From: Glycomyces sp. NRRL B-16210
Lineage (GTDB): Bacteria > Actinomycetota > Actinomycetes > Mycobacteriales > Micromonosporaceae
Direction: 5' to 3'
NCBI RefSeq assembly: GCF_000719515.1
Contig: NZ_JOGR01000007.1
Span: 367,592 to 431,591, forward strand
DNA length: 64,000 bases
Numbering within the stretch: position 1 is the stretch's first letter; the number at the start of each line of letters is the position of its first letter. Shown piece after piece: positions 1 to 7,631 of this stretch. The translations under genes were made by a program, and so were the position numbers. The notes under the pieces were generated by a model. It worked only from the letters and a program-made list of their open reading frames with translations, did not search any database and was not told where the DNA came from.

Positions 1-1
1 C

Positions 2-379
2 GAATTCATCAGCCTGAGTTCGACGGCTCAGGAGCCGGAAGGCGTCCGGGAGTCCGCGCGCACCGACCGGGACTGGCGCGTCGACCTGGAGCTGACGAAC
101 CCCGCCCCGCGCAACGAGGACCCCGCCGCCGTCTCGCTCACCGCCCCCGACGACCGCTGGAACGCGGTGGGCGTCATCGACGTGGTCGCCGGGGACGACG
201 ACGGGCGCCTCTACCGGGCGAGCGCCTGGCCGACCACGGAGACGAACCTGGGGTCGATCGAGTTCACCACCGCCGACCTCGCCGAGATCGGCGAGGGGGA
301 GGTCCTCTACTACGAGCGCGACGACAAACGCATCGGGCCCGTCTCGGCGTTCATCGAGACGGGCCTGTCGACCTGCTAG
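2..379 (+). CDS. C-terminal part of an unrecognised protein (cut by window edge)
   Basis: The reading frame is open from the first bases to a TAG at 377-379, giving at least 125 residues; the start lies outside the window. The visible part is acidic and polar, without membrane segments or cysteine motifs apart from a cysteine as the last residue. It looks like a small beta-rich domain with alternating hydrophobics in its second half. I do not recognise a family. The codon use is typical for the window, with G or C at third positions, so it is probably a real gene end. The next gene is convergent. Confidence 0.6.
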   Translation, partial: EFISLSSTAQEPEGVRESARTDRDWRVDLELTNPAPRNEDPAAVSLTAPDDRWNAVGVIDVVAGDDDGRLYRASAWPTTETNLGSIEFTTADLAEIGEGEVLYYERDDKRIGPVSAFIETGLSTC

Positions 380-500
380 CGGGAGCCCGCTCTAGGGCGT
401 TTCACCAACCCTGACGGCCGCTGTCCGGCCCATTTGCCCGCTCGCCGTGAGCGAACAAATGTCCCCGGACATCGACTCGCCGGGGATTGGTGCGCACCGC

Positions 501-1436
501 CTAGTCCCAGGGCTTGCCGTTGCGCCAGTAGCCCATGAACGCCCCGGACTCCTTCGGCAGGCCCAGTTCCTTCCGGATGGTGAAGCGGAGGGTCTTGACC
601 ACAGCCGTCTCGGCGGCGATCCACACGTAGGCGTCGGACTGCGCCGCGGCCTCGGGGGCCTCCCAGACCATCTCGTCCTCGACCTCCTCGAACTGGTCCT
701 CCCTCTTCGCGAAGTCCATCGTCCGGGCCGCCTCGGTGACCGCGGGGATGAGCCTGTCGCCCCAGACCGCGCCCTCGCGCGCGAGCCAGACCACCTCGAC
801 CTCCTCGGGCGCGTCGAGTTCGAGCGCGTCGGCGGCCTCCGGCACCTCGATGAAGGCCTTGCCGCGAGCGGTGACCGGGAGGTCCTCGAGGATCGCGGCG
901 ATGGCCGGAGCGGCCGTCTCGTCGCCGGCGATGAGGAGCTCGGCGCCCTCGGGCGCGTGGAAGTCCACGCCGCCGTGCGGGCCGTCCCAGCGGGAGTCGG
1001 GGCCCAGCAGCAGCACCTCGTCGCCGACCTTCGCCTCCTGGAGCCAGCGCAGCGCCGGGCCGCTCTCGTCCGCACTGTGCGCCTCGTGGATCACCATGTC
1101 CACGTCGACCTCGGCGAGCTCGCGGCGGACGGCGCGGACGGTGTAGGTCCGCACGCCGCACTGCTCCTCCTCGGGGAGGGCGCGCAGCTCGGAGTACCAG
1201 CGCTCGCTCGTGGGCATCTTGTCGAAGCCGCACGCGGGCGCGGGGAAGATGAGTTTGAACCGCTGGTCGTACCCGTTGTCGGCGAAGTGGGCGAGCGACT
1301 CGCCGGCGAACGTCACCCGGATGAATGAAGGACTCAGCCGCTCCAGCGCCCTGACGCCGACGGGGAAGATGTCCCAGGCTCGGACGGCGCTCTCGGGCCG
1401 GGTGTGCTCGGTCGGTTCCTGCGTCTGCGTCGACAC
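501..1436 (-). CDS. Siderophore-interacting FAD-binding reductase (SIP family)
   Basis: This 311-residue protein resembles the ViuB/SIP family of cytoplasmic flavoproteins that reduce ferric siderophores to release iron. It has an N-terminal FAD-binding barrel (about residues 20-140, including the RVTFAGESLAHF stretch) and a C-terminal NAD(P)H-binding half that contains the family-like GDETAAPAI segment near residue 175. The start is GTG at 1436, preceded by AGGAGG with 8 bases between. An almost perfect iron box lies at 1457-1475, so iron-dependent repression by a DmdR/IdeR-type regulator is expected. No siderophore or ABC uptake genes are next to it. It is transcribed away from ftsQ. Confidence 0.9.
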   Translation of the reverse strand: MSTQTQEPTEHTRPESAVRAWDIFPVGVRALERLSPSFIRVTFAGESLAHFADNGYDQRFKLIFPAPACGFDKMPTSERWYSELRALPEEEQCGVRTYTVRAVRRELAEVDVDMVIHEAHSADESGPALRWLQEAKVGDEVLLLGPDSRWDGPHGGVDFHAPEGAELLIAGDETAAPAIAAILEDLPVTARGKAFIEVPEAADALELDAPEEVEVVWLAREGAVWGDRLIPAVTEAARTMDFAKREDQFEEVEDEMVWEAPEAAAQSDAYVWIAAETAVVKTLRFTIRKELGLPKESGAFMGYWRNGKPWD

Positions 1437-1456
1437 GCGGCACTCCTCCTAAGGAA

Positions 1457-1475
1457 TAAGGTTTGCCTAACCTTA
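1457..1475 (-). promoter_or_regulatory. Iron box (DmdR/IdeR-type operator)
   Basis: TAAGGTTTGCCTAACCTTA is a near-perfect inverted repeat matching the actinobacterial iron-box consensus (TTAGGTTAGGCTAACCTAA type). It lies 21 bases upstream of the GTG of the siderophore-interacting reductase, where a bound repressor would cover the promoter or the start of the transcript. Binding is inferred; the regulator gene is not in the window. Confidence 0.85.
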
Positions 1476-1533
1476 TCTGAATGCCCTGGCGTGCCGCCAC
1501 CGCACCGTGGCTCGACCGTGCCATCATCGACCA

Positions 1534-2286
1534 ATGAGCGGCCCTGAGAATCCGTCCGAGCCCGGGCCCTGGCGGCTGGTCCACGTGGTGCGCCGCCTGC
1601 GTCCGCAGCGCGGCTCGAAGGCCGCGCGCGGCCTGTGGGCGCTCGCCGTCGCGGTGCCCGCACTGCTGTTGGCGGCCTTCGTGATCGTGTGGACGACCCC
1701 GCTGTTCGAGGTCGAGCGGATCGAGGTCTCCGGCACCGCCGTCCTCGATCCCGAAGAGGTCGCCGGCCTCGGTCGGGACGCCGTGGGCCGCTCGGTGCTC
1801 GGCGCCGATCTCGGCGCGATCGCCACGGCCGTAGCCGAACTCGCGCCCGTCAAATCCGTGGAGGTCACTCGTTCGTGGCCGGACGCGGTCCGCGTCGCCG
1901 TCACCGAACGCGAGCCTTTTCTCGCAGTGCCCTCCGGCGACGAGACTTTTCTCATGGTCGATGACGAAGGTGTGGTGTTCGACGAGACCGAAACGGCGCC
2001 GGTATCTATTTGGAGGGTCGAAATCGCCGACCCGGGGCCGGACGATCTGGCCACCATCGAGACCCTCGCGGTCCTCATTTCGCTGCCCCCCAACATCGCC
2101 GACGAGGTCGAACGGGTCGAATCGCCCTCCCCGGCCGGAATCACGCTGTATCTCGACGATGGACGGACACTGCGTTGGGGCGACGGCTCCGAAGGAGAGC
2201 AGAAAGCCGAGGTCGCCGATCGATTGTTGGAGGGCGGCTACGAACATGTCGATGTCAGCGCACCAGATGCCCCCACTGTGAGTTAG
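1534..2286 (+). CDS. ftsQ: Cell-division protein FtsQ (POTRA domain)
   Basis: A 250-residue bitopic membrane protein with a cytoplasmic Pro/Arg-rich tail, one membrane segment at about residues 34-55 and an extracytoplasmic POTRA domain (about 58-126, with FEVERIEVSGTAVLDPEEV at its start). In the divisome FtsQ links FtsL/FtsB to FtsW/FtsI. I chose ATG 1534; an in-frame GTG at 1507 would add nine residues but lies outside a good ribosome-binding context. The gene directly precedes ftsZ, as in most actinobacteria. Unusually, no mur genes precede it: its upstream neighbour is an unrelated divergent reductase. Confidence 0.9.
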   Translation: MSGPENPSEPGPWRLVHVVRRLRPQRGSKAARGLWALAVAVPALLLAAFVIVWTTPLFEVERIEVSGTAVLDPEEVAGLGRDAVGRSVLGADLGAIATAVAELAPVKSVEVTRSWPDAVRVAVTEREPFLAVPSGDETFLMVDDEGVVFDETETAPVSIWRVEIADPGPDDLATIETLAVLISLPPNIADEVERVESPSPAGITLYLDDGRTLRWGDGSEGEQKAEVADRLLEGGYEHVDVSAPDAPTVS

Positions 2287-2364
2287 CGTTAAGGGGGAGC
2301 GGGGTGCGCAGGCACATCCCGTTTGTCGCACCCAGGGGCCGGTAAGGGAAGGAAGGCAGCAGCG

Positions 2365-3474
2365 ATGACACCACCGCACAACTACCTCGCCGTCATCAAA
2401 GTCGTTGGAGTCGGAGGCGGCGGGGTCAATGCTGTCAACCGGATGATCGAGGCGGGACTCAAGGGCGTCGAGTTCATCGCCATCAACACGGACGCTCAAG
2501 CACTGCTCATGAGCGACGCCGACGTCAAACTCGACGTCGGCCGCGAACTGACCCGCGGCCTCGGCGCCGGCGCCAATCCCGAAGTGGGGGCGAAGGCCTG
2601 CGAGGACCACCGCGACGAGATCGAGGAAGTCCTCAAGGGCGCCGACATGGTCTTCGTGACCTGCGGCGAGGGCGGCGGCACCGGCACCGGCGGCGCGCCC
2701 GTCATCGCCAACATCGCCCGCAAGCTCGGCGCGCTCACCATCGGCGTGGTCACCCGGCCGTTCGCCTTCGAGGGCAAGCGCCGCCAGACCCAGGCCGTGT
2801 CGGGAATAGACGATCTGCGCAATGAGTGCGACACGCTGATCGTGATCCCGAACGACCGCCTGCTCCACCTCGGCGACCGCTCCATCTCCATGATGGACGC
2901 CTTCCGCCTCGCCGACCAGGTGCTGCTCTCCGGTGTCCAGGGCATCACCGACCTGATCACCACGCCCGGCCTCATCAACCTCGACTTCGCGGACGTCAAG
3001 AGCGTCATGAGCGGCGCCGGATCGGCCCTCATGGGCATAGGTTCGGCCCGCGGCGAGAACCGCGCGGTCGAGGCCGCCCGGGCCGCGATCGAGTCGCCGC
3101 TGCTGGAGCAGAGCATGGAGGGCGCGCGCGGCGTGCTCCTGTCCATCGCCGGCGGTTCGGACCTCGGCCTGTTCGAGATCAACGACGCCGCCGAGCTCGT
3201 CTCGGACTGCGCACACACCGACGCGAACATCATCTTCGGCGCGGTCATCGACGACGCGCTCGGCGAAGAGGCCCGCGTGACGGTGATCGCCGCAGGGTTC
3301 GACGTGGACGAGGCCGAGTTCGAACTGGCGCAGCCGACCCGGATCAGCGCCCTGCCGGAGCAGAAGCCCGAGCCGATCCGCAAGCCCGAGCCCGAGCCCG
3401 AGCGCGAGACGGGGAACGGCAAGGTCCTGTTCGACGACGTCGACGTCCCCGCCTTCCTCAAAGACGGCTTCTAG
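2365..3474 (+). CDS. ftsZ: Cell-division GTPase FtsZ
   Basis: A 369-residue tubulin-like GTPase that polymerises into the Z-ring. The N-terminus MTPPHNYLAVIKVVGVGGGG is typical of actinobacteria, the tubulin signature GGGTGTGGAP lies near residue 107, and a short charged linker is followed by the conserved C-terminal peptide DVPAFLKDGF, the docking site for SepF and FtsA-type partners. ATG 2365 is chosen because family homology begins there and GGAAGG lies upstream; an in-frame GTG at 2323 would add 14 non-conserved residues. It sits between ftsQ and the yggS/sepF genes. Confidence 0.98.
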   Translation: MTPPHNYLAVIKVVGVGGGGVNAVNRMIEAGLKGVEFIAINTDAQALLMSDADVKLDVGRELTRGLGAGANPEVGAKACEDHRDEIEEVLKGADMVFVTCGEGGGTGTGGAPVIANIARKLGALTIGVVTRPFAFEGKRRQTQAVSGIDDLRNECDTLIVIPNDRLLHLGDRSISMMDAFRLADQVLLSGVQGITDLITTPGLINLDFADVKSVMSGAGSALMGIGSARGENRAVEAARAAIESPLLEQSMEGARGVLLSIAGGSDLGLFEINDAAELVSDCAHTDANIIFGAVIDDALGEEARVTVIAAGFDVDEAEFELAQPTRISALPEQKPEPIRKPEPEPERETGNGKVLFDDVDVPAFLKDGF

Positions 3475-3570
3475 CGGCGGCGGACCGTCGAGTCCAGTCG
3501 ACTCGGCGGCCCGCCCGTCGCCCCCGCATACCGCCGCAGCACGCCCCCGCGACCGCCGAGGACCCGAGTC

Positions 3571-4338
3571 TTGACCACGCCATCGCGCCGAAACCAGTTG
3601 CAGGACAACCTGAACCGGACGCGCGAAGCCATCGCCGCCGCGTGCGCCGACGCCGGTCGCCCCCCGCGGGACGTGCGCCTCATCGTCATCACCAAGACTT
3701 TCCCGGCCTCCGACGCCGCCGCCCTCCTCGACCTCGGCCAGACCGACCTGGGGGAGAACCGCGACCAGGAGGCCGCGCCGAAGGCCGCCGCGCTCGCCGA
3801 GCACGGCCTGACGGCGCCCGGCCCGAAGCCCGTGTGGCACTTCGTCGGACAGCTCCAGAGGAACAAGGCGCGATCCGTGGCCGGATACGCGCAGTGGGTC
3901 CACTCGGTCGACCGCCCCCGCCTCGTGGACGCCCTCGACAATGCTTTCAACGGTGCGCTCGACGGCACTCTCGACAATGCAGCCGACACCGCGTCCCCTC
4001 ACGGCCGCAGGCTGAATGCACTCGTTCAGGTGAGTCTCGACGGCGATGTCTCGCGCGGCGGCGCGGTGATCGGCGACGTGGAGGCGCTCGCAGAGCGCAT
4101 CGCCGCGGCCCGCCACCTCGATCTCAAGGGCGTCATGGCCGTCGCCCCGCTCGGCTGGGAACCGGCCAAAGCCTTTGCCCTGCTTGCCGAGTGCTCCGAG
4201 GCGGTCCGGCGCGTCGACCCCGGCGCCACCGAGGTCTCGGCGGGCATGAGCGGCGATTTCACCGCCGCGATCGCCGCTGGGGCCACAATGGTCAGACTGG
4301 GCAGAAACGTGCTCGGCGAACGTGAGTCGATGGCGTAA
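3571..4338 (+). CDS. yggS: Pyridoxal-phosphate homeostasis protein (YggS/YlmE/PipY family)
   Basis: A 255-residue single-domain PLP-binding protein of the alanine-racemase N-terminal fold. The predicted PLP lysine is K42 in VIVITKTFP, and the HFVGQLQRNK motif (about residue 90-100) is a family hallmark. These proteins balance the free PLP pool. In actinobacteria the gene sits between ftsZ and sepF, often after a YfiH/YlmD gene, which is missing here. The start is TTG 3571 with no alternative nearby. There is a moderately long insertion of about 20 residues rich in DNAF/NGALDGTLDNA around residues 125-145. Confidence 0.93.
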   Translation: MTTPSRRNQLQDNLNRTREAIAAACADAGRPPRDVRLIVITKTFPASDAAALLDLGQTDLGENRDQEAAPKAAALAEHGLTAPGPKPVWHFVGQLQRNKARSVAGYAQWVHSVDRPRLVDALDNAFNGALDGTLDNAADTASPHGRRLNALVQVSLDGDVSRGGAVIGDVEALAERIAAARHLDLKGVMAVAPLGWEPAKAFALLAECSEAVRRVDPGATEVSAGMSGDFTAAIAAGATMVRLGRNVLGERESMA

Positions 4339-4492
4339 GGTATGTGGCACCAGGTATCCGGTGGGCAACGGGACCAATGCCGCGGCCGTTGGCCGATTAG
4401 TCGGGCAAAAACACATCCGTGTAAGGAGTCGGCGCTAGGATGAGACCGCGTACCTGACTCAACAGGGGCGGCCCGAGGAGGGAGCACGATCG

Positions 4493-5377
4493 ATGGGCGC
4501 GATGCGGAAGGCAGGCATCTGGCTCGGCCTCATCGAGGACGAGGACGATCGCGGCTACAACGGTTACGAGGAGAGCGACGAGTTCGCCGAGGAGCAGGCG
4601 CCGGCGCGCGTCAGGGGCGCGCAGCGCTCCACCGGCCGGGTCGGCCGAGGCGTCGAGGACCGCAACCCGGTGCGCCAGCTCAACCGCGGCTCCGGTTCGG
4701 TCACGCCGCTGACGCGGGACAACCTCGCGCTCGCCGAGCCCGCCCCCGTGCGGGCGGTCCCGGCGGAGGAGGAGTCCCACGCGAACTACCGGATCACCAC
4801 CCTGCACCCGACGACCTACAACGAGGCGCGCACCATCGGCGAGCGCTACCGCGACGGGACGCCGGTGATCATGAACCTCTCGGAGATGGAGGAGGCCGAC
4901 GCCAAGCGCCTGGTCGACTTCGCCGCCGGTCTCATCTTCGGGACGCGCGGCTCCTTCGAGCGGGTGACCAATCGTGTGTTCCTGCTCTCGCCGCCGCACG
5001 TCCAGGTGACCGCCGAGGACAAGGCGAAGATCGCCGAGGGCGGGTTCTTCAACCAGTCCTTACCGAGGGATACACTCCGAATCGTGAACCTGGCATTGCA
5101 GCTCGTCTATCTGGCGCTCTTCGCGTTCTACCTGTTTCTGTTGGCCCGACTCGTCGGCGGCGTGGTGGTCCAGTTCTCCCGCCGATGGGAGCCCGGCCCG
5201 AGGGCCGCGGCGGTGCTGGAGTCGGTTTACAGCGTGACCGACCCTCCCCTGAAGGGGTTGAGGAAGGTGATCCCCCCTCTCAGGCTTGGTAGTGTATCGA
5301 TTGATCTGGCGTTCCTGGCGCTGCTGTTGGGGATGGCGCTCCTGATGTATCTCGTGGAGCGGCTCATTCGCGGCTAG
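4493..5377 (+). CDS. sepF: SepF-YggT fusion: FtsZ-ring anchor joined to a YggT membrane protein
   Basis: One uninterrupted 294-codon frame. Residues 1-189 are a SepF: the MGAMRKAGIWLGL membrane-targeting helix, an acidic low-complexity linker, then the SepF core (about 97-189) ending in the usual actinobacterial terminus EGGFFNQS. Instead of a stop, eight residues (LPRDTLRI) lead into a full YggT domain (about 198-294) with two hydrophobic segments and the conserved VTDPPLKGLRKVIPPLRLG loop. In other actinobacteria these are separate adjacent genes. The start is ATG 4493 behind GAGGAGGG. An internal GTG at 5084 could start YggT alone, but SepF has no stop before it. A single-base sequencing error hiding a stop cannot be excluded. 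Confidence 0.88.
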   Translation: MGAMRKAGIWLGLIEDEDDRGYNGYEESDEFAEEQAPARVRGAQRSTGRVGRGVEDRNPVRQLNRGSGSVTPLTRDNLALAEPAPVRAVPAEEESHANYRITTLHPTTYNEARTIGERYRDGTPVIMNLSEMEEADAKRLVDFAAGLIFGTRGSFERVTNRVFLLSPPHVQVTAEDKAKIAEGGFFNQSLPRDTLRIVNLALQLVYLALFAFYLFLLARLVGGVVVQFSRRWEPGPRAAAVLESVYSVTDPPLKGLRKVIPPLRLGSVSIDLAFLALLLGMALLMYLVERLIRG

Positions 5378-5459
5378 CAGCTCAGGGCGGGGGTGCGAGG
5401 CGCGGTTATCGTGTCGAGCAGCCCTGTGCGCCAGGCGAATAGCTGAGAAGGAGTTTCGA

Positions 5460-6404
5460 ATGCCGCTGACCCCAGCAGACGTTCACAACGTCACGTTCAA
5501 GAAACCCATGCTCGGAAAGCGCGGATACGACGAGGACGAGGTCGACGGTTTCCTCGATGAGGTCGAGCGGGAGCTCGCACGCCTCAGCGATGAGAACGGC
5601 GAGCTTCGCGCCCAGGTCGAGAGCCTCCGCGCCGGTGCTCCCCCCGGAGCAGCCGACCATGCCGAGATGGCCGCCGTACTCGACCGGGTGCAGCGCGAGA
5701 AGCACGCGATGGAGCAGCAGCTCCAGGAGCTCGACGCCGAGCTGCACGAGATGCACCAGCAGATGGTCGCCGCTCAGCAGCAGGCGCAGCAGCTCCAGCA
5801 GGAGCTGGCCCAGCGCGGCCCGCAGCAGGACCCGTCCGCTCCCGCCGCCGGCGGCGAGCAGGAGGCGCTCCGTCTGCTCATGGTCGCCCAGCGCACCGCC
5901 GACGAGCACCTGGAGGACTCCCGCCGGGAGGCCGACACGCTGCTGACCGAGGCGCAGCGCGAGGCCCAGACCATGGTGTCCGAGGCGCAGCGCGAGTCGC
6001 AGACGATGGTGTCGCAGGCCCAGCGCGAGTCCACGACCATGGTCACCGAGGCCCAGCGCGACGCCGAGACGATGGTCGCCGAGGCCCGCTCGCAGGCCGA
6101 GGACCTCGTGGGCCAGGCCCGCGACAAGTCCGAGCGCATGGAGATGGAGACCGAGCAGGAGCGCCAGAAGGTCATCGGCCAGCTGGAGGAGTCCCGCACC
6201 TCGCTGCTCCACAACATCGAGGAGCTCAAGACCTTTGAGCGCGAGTACCGGACCCGGTTGAAGCTCTACCTCGAAAGCCAGCTCCGCGACCTCAACGGCC
6301 AGCAGGGCCGCACCGACGAGGAGGCGTTCGACGAGGCCCAGCAGGCGGTCTCCGAGCGCACCGGCTCCCGTTCGGCCTTCGTGATGCAGGGCGGACGCGG
6401 CTGA
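5460..6404 (+). CDS. divIVA: Polar growth protein DivIVA/Wag31
   Basis: A 314-residue coiled-coil scaffold that marks curved membrane at cell poles and directs apical growth. The N-terminal DivIVA membrane-binding domain (MPLTPADVHNVTFKKP..GYDEDEVDGFLDEVE) is intact. A Gln-rich coil follows at about 80-120. Seven consecutive 11-residue repeats (residues 153-229, consensus EAQRExQTMVS) come next, then a final coil and a loose C-terminus. AGAAGGAG precedes ATG 5460. It closes the division block as in Streptomyces and mycobacteria and is probably essential. Confidence 0.97.
   Translation: MPLTPADVHNVTFKKPMLGKRGYDEDEVDGFLDEVERELARLSDENGELRAQVESLRAGAPPGAADHAEMAAVLDRVQREKHAMEQQLQELDAELHEMHQQMVAAQQQAQQLQQELAQRGPQQDPSAPAAGGEQEALRLLMVAQRTADEHLEDSRREADTLLTEAQREAQTMVSEAQRESQTMVSQAQRESTTMVTEAQRDAETMVAEARSQAEDLVGQARDKSERMEMETEQERQKVIGQLEESRTSLLHNIEELKTFEREYRTRLKLYLESQLRDLNGQQGRTDEEAFDEAQQAVSERTGSRSAFVMQGGRG
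5916..6146 (+). repeat. Seven 33-bp in-frame repeats inside divIVA
   Basis: Codons 153-229 encode seven tandem 11-residue units. The central ones read EAQREAQTMVS, EAQRESQTMVS, QAQRESTTMVT and EAQRDAETMVA. Eleven-residue (hendecad) periodicity predicts a right-handed coiled coil, unlike the heptads elsewhere in the protein. The copies differ at synonymous and non-synonymous sites, so the array is old rather than a fresh slippage product. Confidence 0.85.
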
Positions 6405-6700
6405 CCCCTCCCGCTCCTCCCCGGGTCCCGTGCCGGACGCGCACACGCGCCGGACATTGGTCCGCCCCCGAGCCATAACCTGAACGGGGATCGCCTCGTT
6501 AGTCATGGAAGAGCGGGTGAGGGCGCCTTGCGCCTTCCTCGGCCGAGCCGCACCGCGGCTCGCAACACCGCCGAGGACACTGCGGGCCGCACAGCGGCCG
6601 AGCGCCCTCACCGCCGCACCATGCGTCAACGAAGCGGCGGCCCTCCGGGGCCGCGTGGACCGCGCGAGGGCCCCGCGCCTCGCGCAGGGGAGGACTCGAC

Positions 6701-7366
6701 GTGATCGTCAGCAGCCTGCTGATCCTCGTCACCGCGGCGGTCTTGCTGGTCACTGGCATGATCACCGGGAACAACCAGTTGCTGGTCGCGTCCATCGCGG
6801 CGAGCCTGGCGGCAGGGGTGGCCCTGTACGCCGGTCTGCGCGCCCGGAGCGCCAAGCGCTCCCGCGTCGCCTCCGGCGCGGGCCGAGCCCCGCGGTCCTC
6901 GCCCAAGGGCGACGACACCCAGCAGTTCCGCCGGATCGGGCTGGACGACTCCCCGACCACCGAGCTGCCGCTCATCGAGGGCATGGTCTTCGAGCCGACC
7001 GACTACGCGGTCGACCGCGACCCCGAACTGCGCTTCGAGGACGTCCCGCCGCGCCAGAGCCGCGGCCAGGCCCCGCGCCAGGCCGTCGGCGAGTCCCGCG
7101 CCAGCCACCGCGCCCCCGAGGCGACGGCCGAGGAACCGCCCGAGCAGCGCCTGTCCAGCGTCGAGTCCGCTGCGCTGATGCGCCTGGACACCGAGGTCGC
7201 GGTCGTGGACGGCCGCCCCCGGTTCCACCACCCCGCGTGCGCGCACCTGCACGGCCGCGAGCACGAGGCCCTGCCGGTCGCCGAGGCCCTCGAACTGGGA
7301 TTCACCCCCTGCGCGCGGTGCGAGCCGGCGTCGCGGCTGCTGCTGGCGCCCGTCGCGGGGCGCTGA
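6701..7366 (+). CDS. Membrane protein with C-terminal Ada-like cysteine domain
   Basis: A 221-residue protein with two hydrophobic segments (about 1-19 and 25-45), a long polar, Arg- and Pro-rich middle (about 50-160), and a compact C-terminal motif about 172-212. That motif reads FHHPACAHLHGRE...LGFTPCARCEP and resembles the metal-binding cysteine fold of Ada-type proteins (C...G-PC-RC-P). The likely role is a small zinc-binding domain tethered to the membrane; no function is known to me. The start is GTG 6701 after GGGGAGG. A 296-base stretch between divIVA and this gene holds no convincing gene, only weak hairpins. Confidence 0.75.
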   Translation: MIVSSLLILVTAAVLLVTGMITGNNQLLVASIAASLAAGVALYAGLRARSAKRSRVASGAGRAPRSSPKGDDTQQFRRIGLDDSPTTELPLIEGMVFEPTDYAVDRDPELRFEDVPPRQSRGQAPRQAVGESRASHRAPEATAEEPPEQRLSSVESAALMRLDTEVAVVDGRPRFHHPACAHLHGREHEALPVAEALELGFTPCARCEPASRLLLAPVAGR

Positions 7367-7404
7367 ACGCTGACGCACAGTCCGGACACAAGTTCTGGAA
7401 GTAA

Positions 7405-7433
7405 TTGACCTAGTTGCAGGACTTGCGTATCCT
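7405..7433 (+). promoter_or_regulatory. Vegetative promoter for the DksA-like gene
   Basis: TTGACC (7405-7410), a 17-base spacer and TATCCT (7428-7433) give a near-ideal housekeeping promoter. Transcription would begin near 7440, leaving a leader of about 190 bases before the ATG at 7628. Confidence 0.7.
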
Positions 7434-7535
7434 GTGTGCTTAATTGCGCGGCAGGTCCTCGCCTCGGCGGGGCCTGGCGCGCATTGTCCTCGTTTCGGCG
7501 AGGGCGTCCCGAGCACACGACTTACTGGAGCCGCG

Positions 7536-7631
7536 ATGCCGAATGCCCGAAGTGGGCCGCCGCAGCGGTCCCGGCGTGCTCTGACGCCACCGGAACCCGA
7601 GCCGACATACCCCTCCAGAGGCGCGTCATGA
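7536..7631 (+). CDS. Possible short leader ORF overlapping the DksA-like start
   Basis: A 31-codon frame begins at ATG 7536 (CTGGAG upstream) in the long leader and ends in a TGA that overlaps the downstream ATG as ATGA. The arrangement is that of a translationally coupled leader peptide. The product is Arg- and Pro-rich and resembles nothing I know. Its reality rests only on position, length and coupling. Confidence 0.3.
   Translation: MPNARSGPPQRSRRALTPPEPEPTYPSRGAS

Noticed and set aside
376..4416. A 1346-codon open frame on the minus strand opposite ftsQ-ftsZ-yggS
   Set aside because: It is a mirror of GC-rich coding sequence: Arg/Gly/Pro-rich, crosses several real genes and contains no recognisable domain.
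6432..6455. Hairpin after divIVA
   Set aside because: The stem has a bulge and no T-run; chance is likely in DNA this GC-rich.
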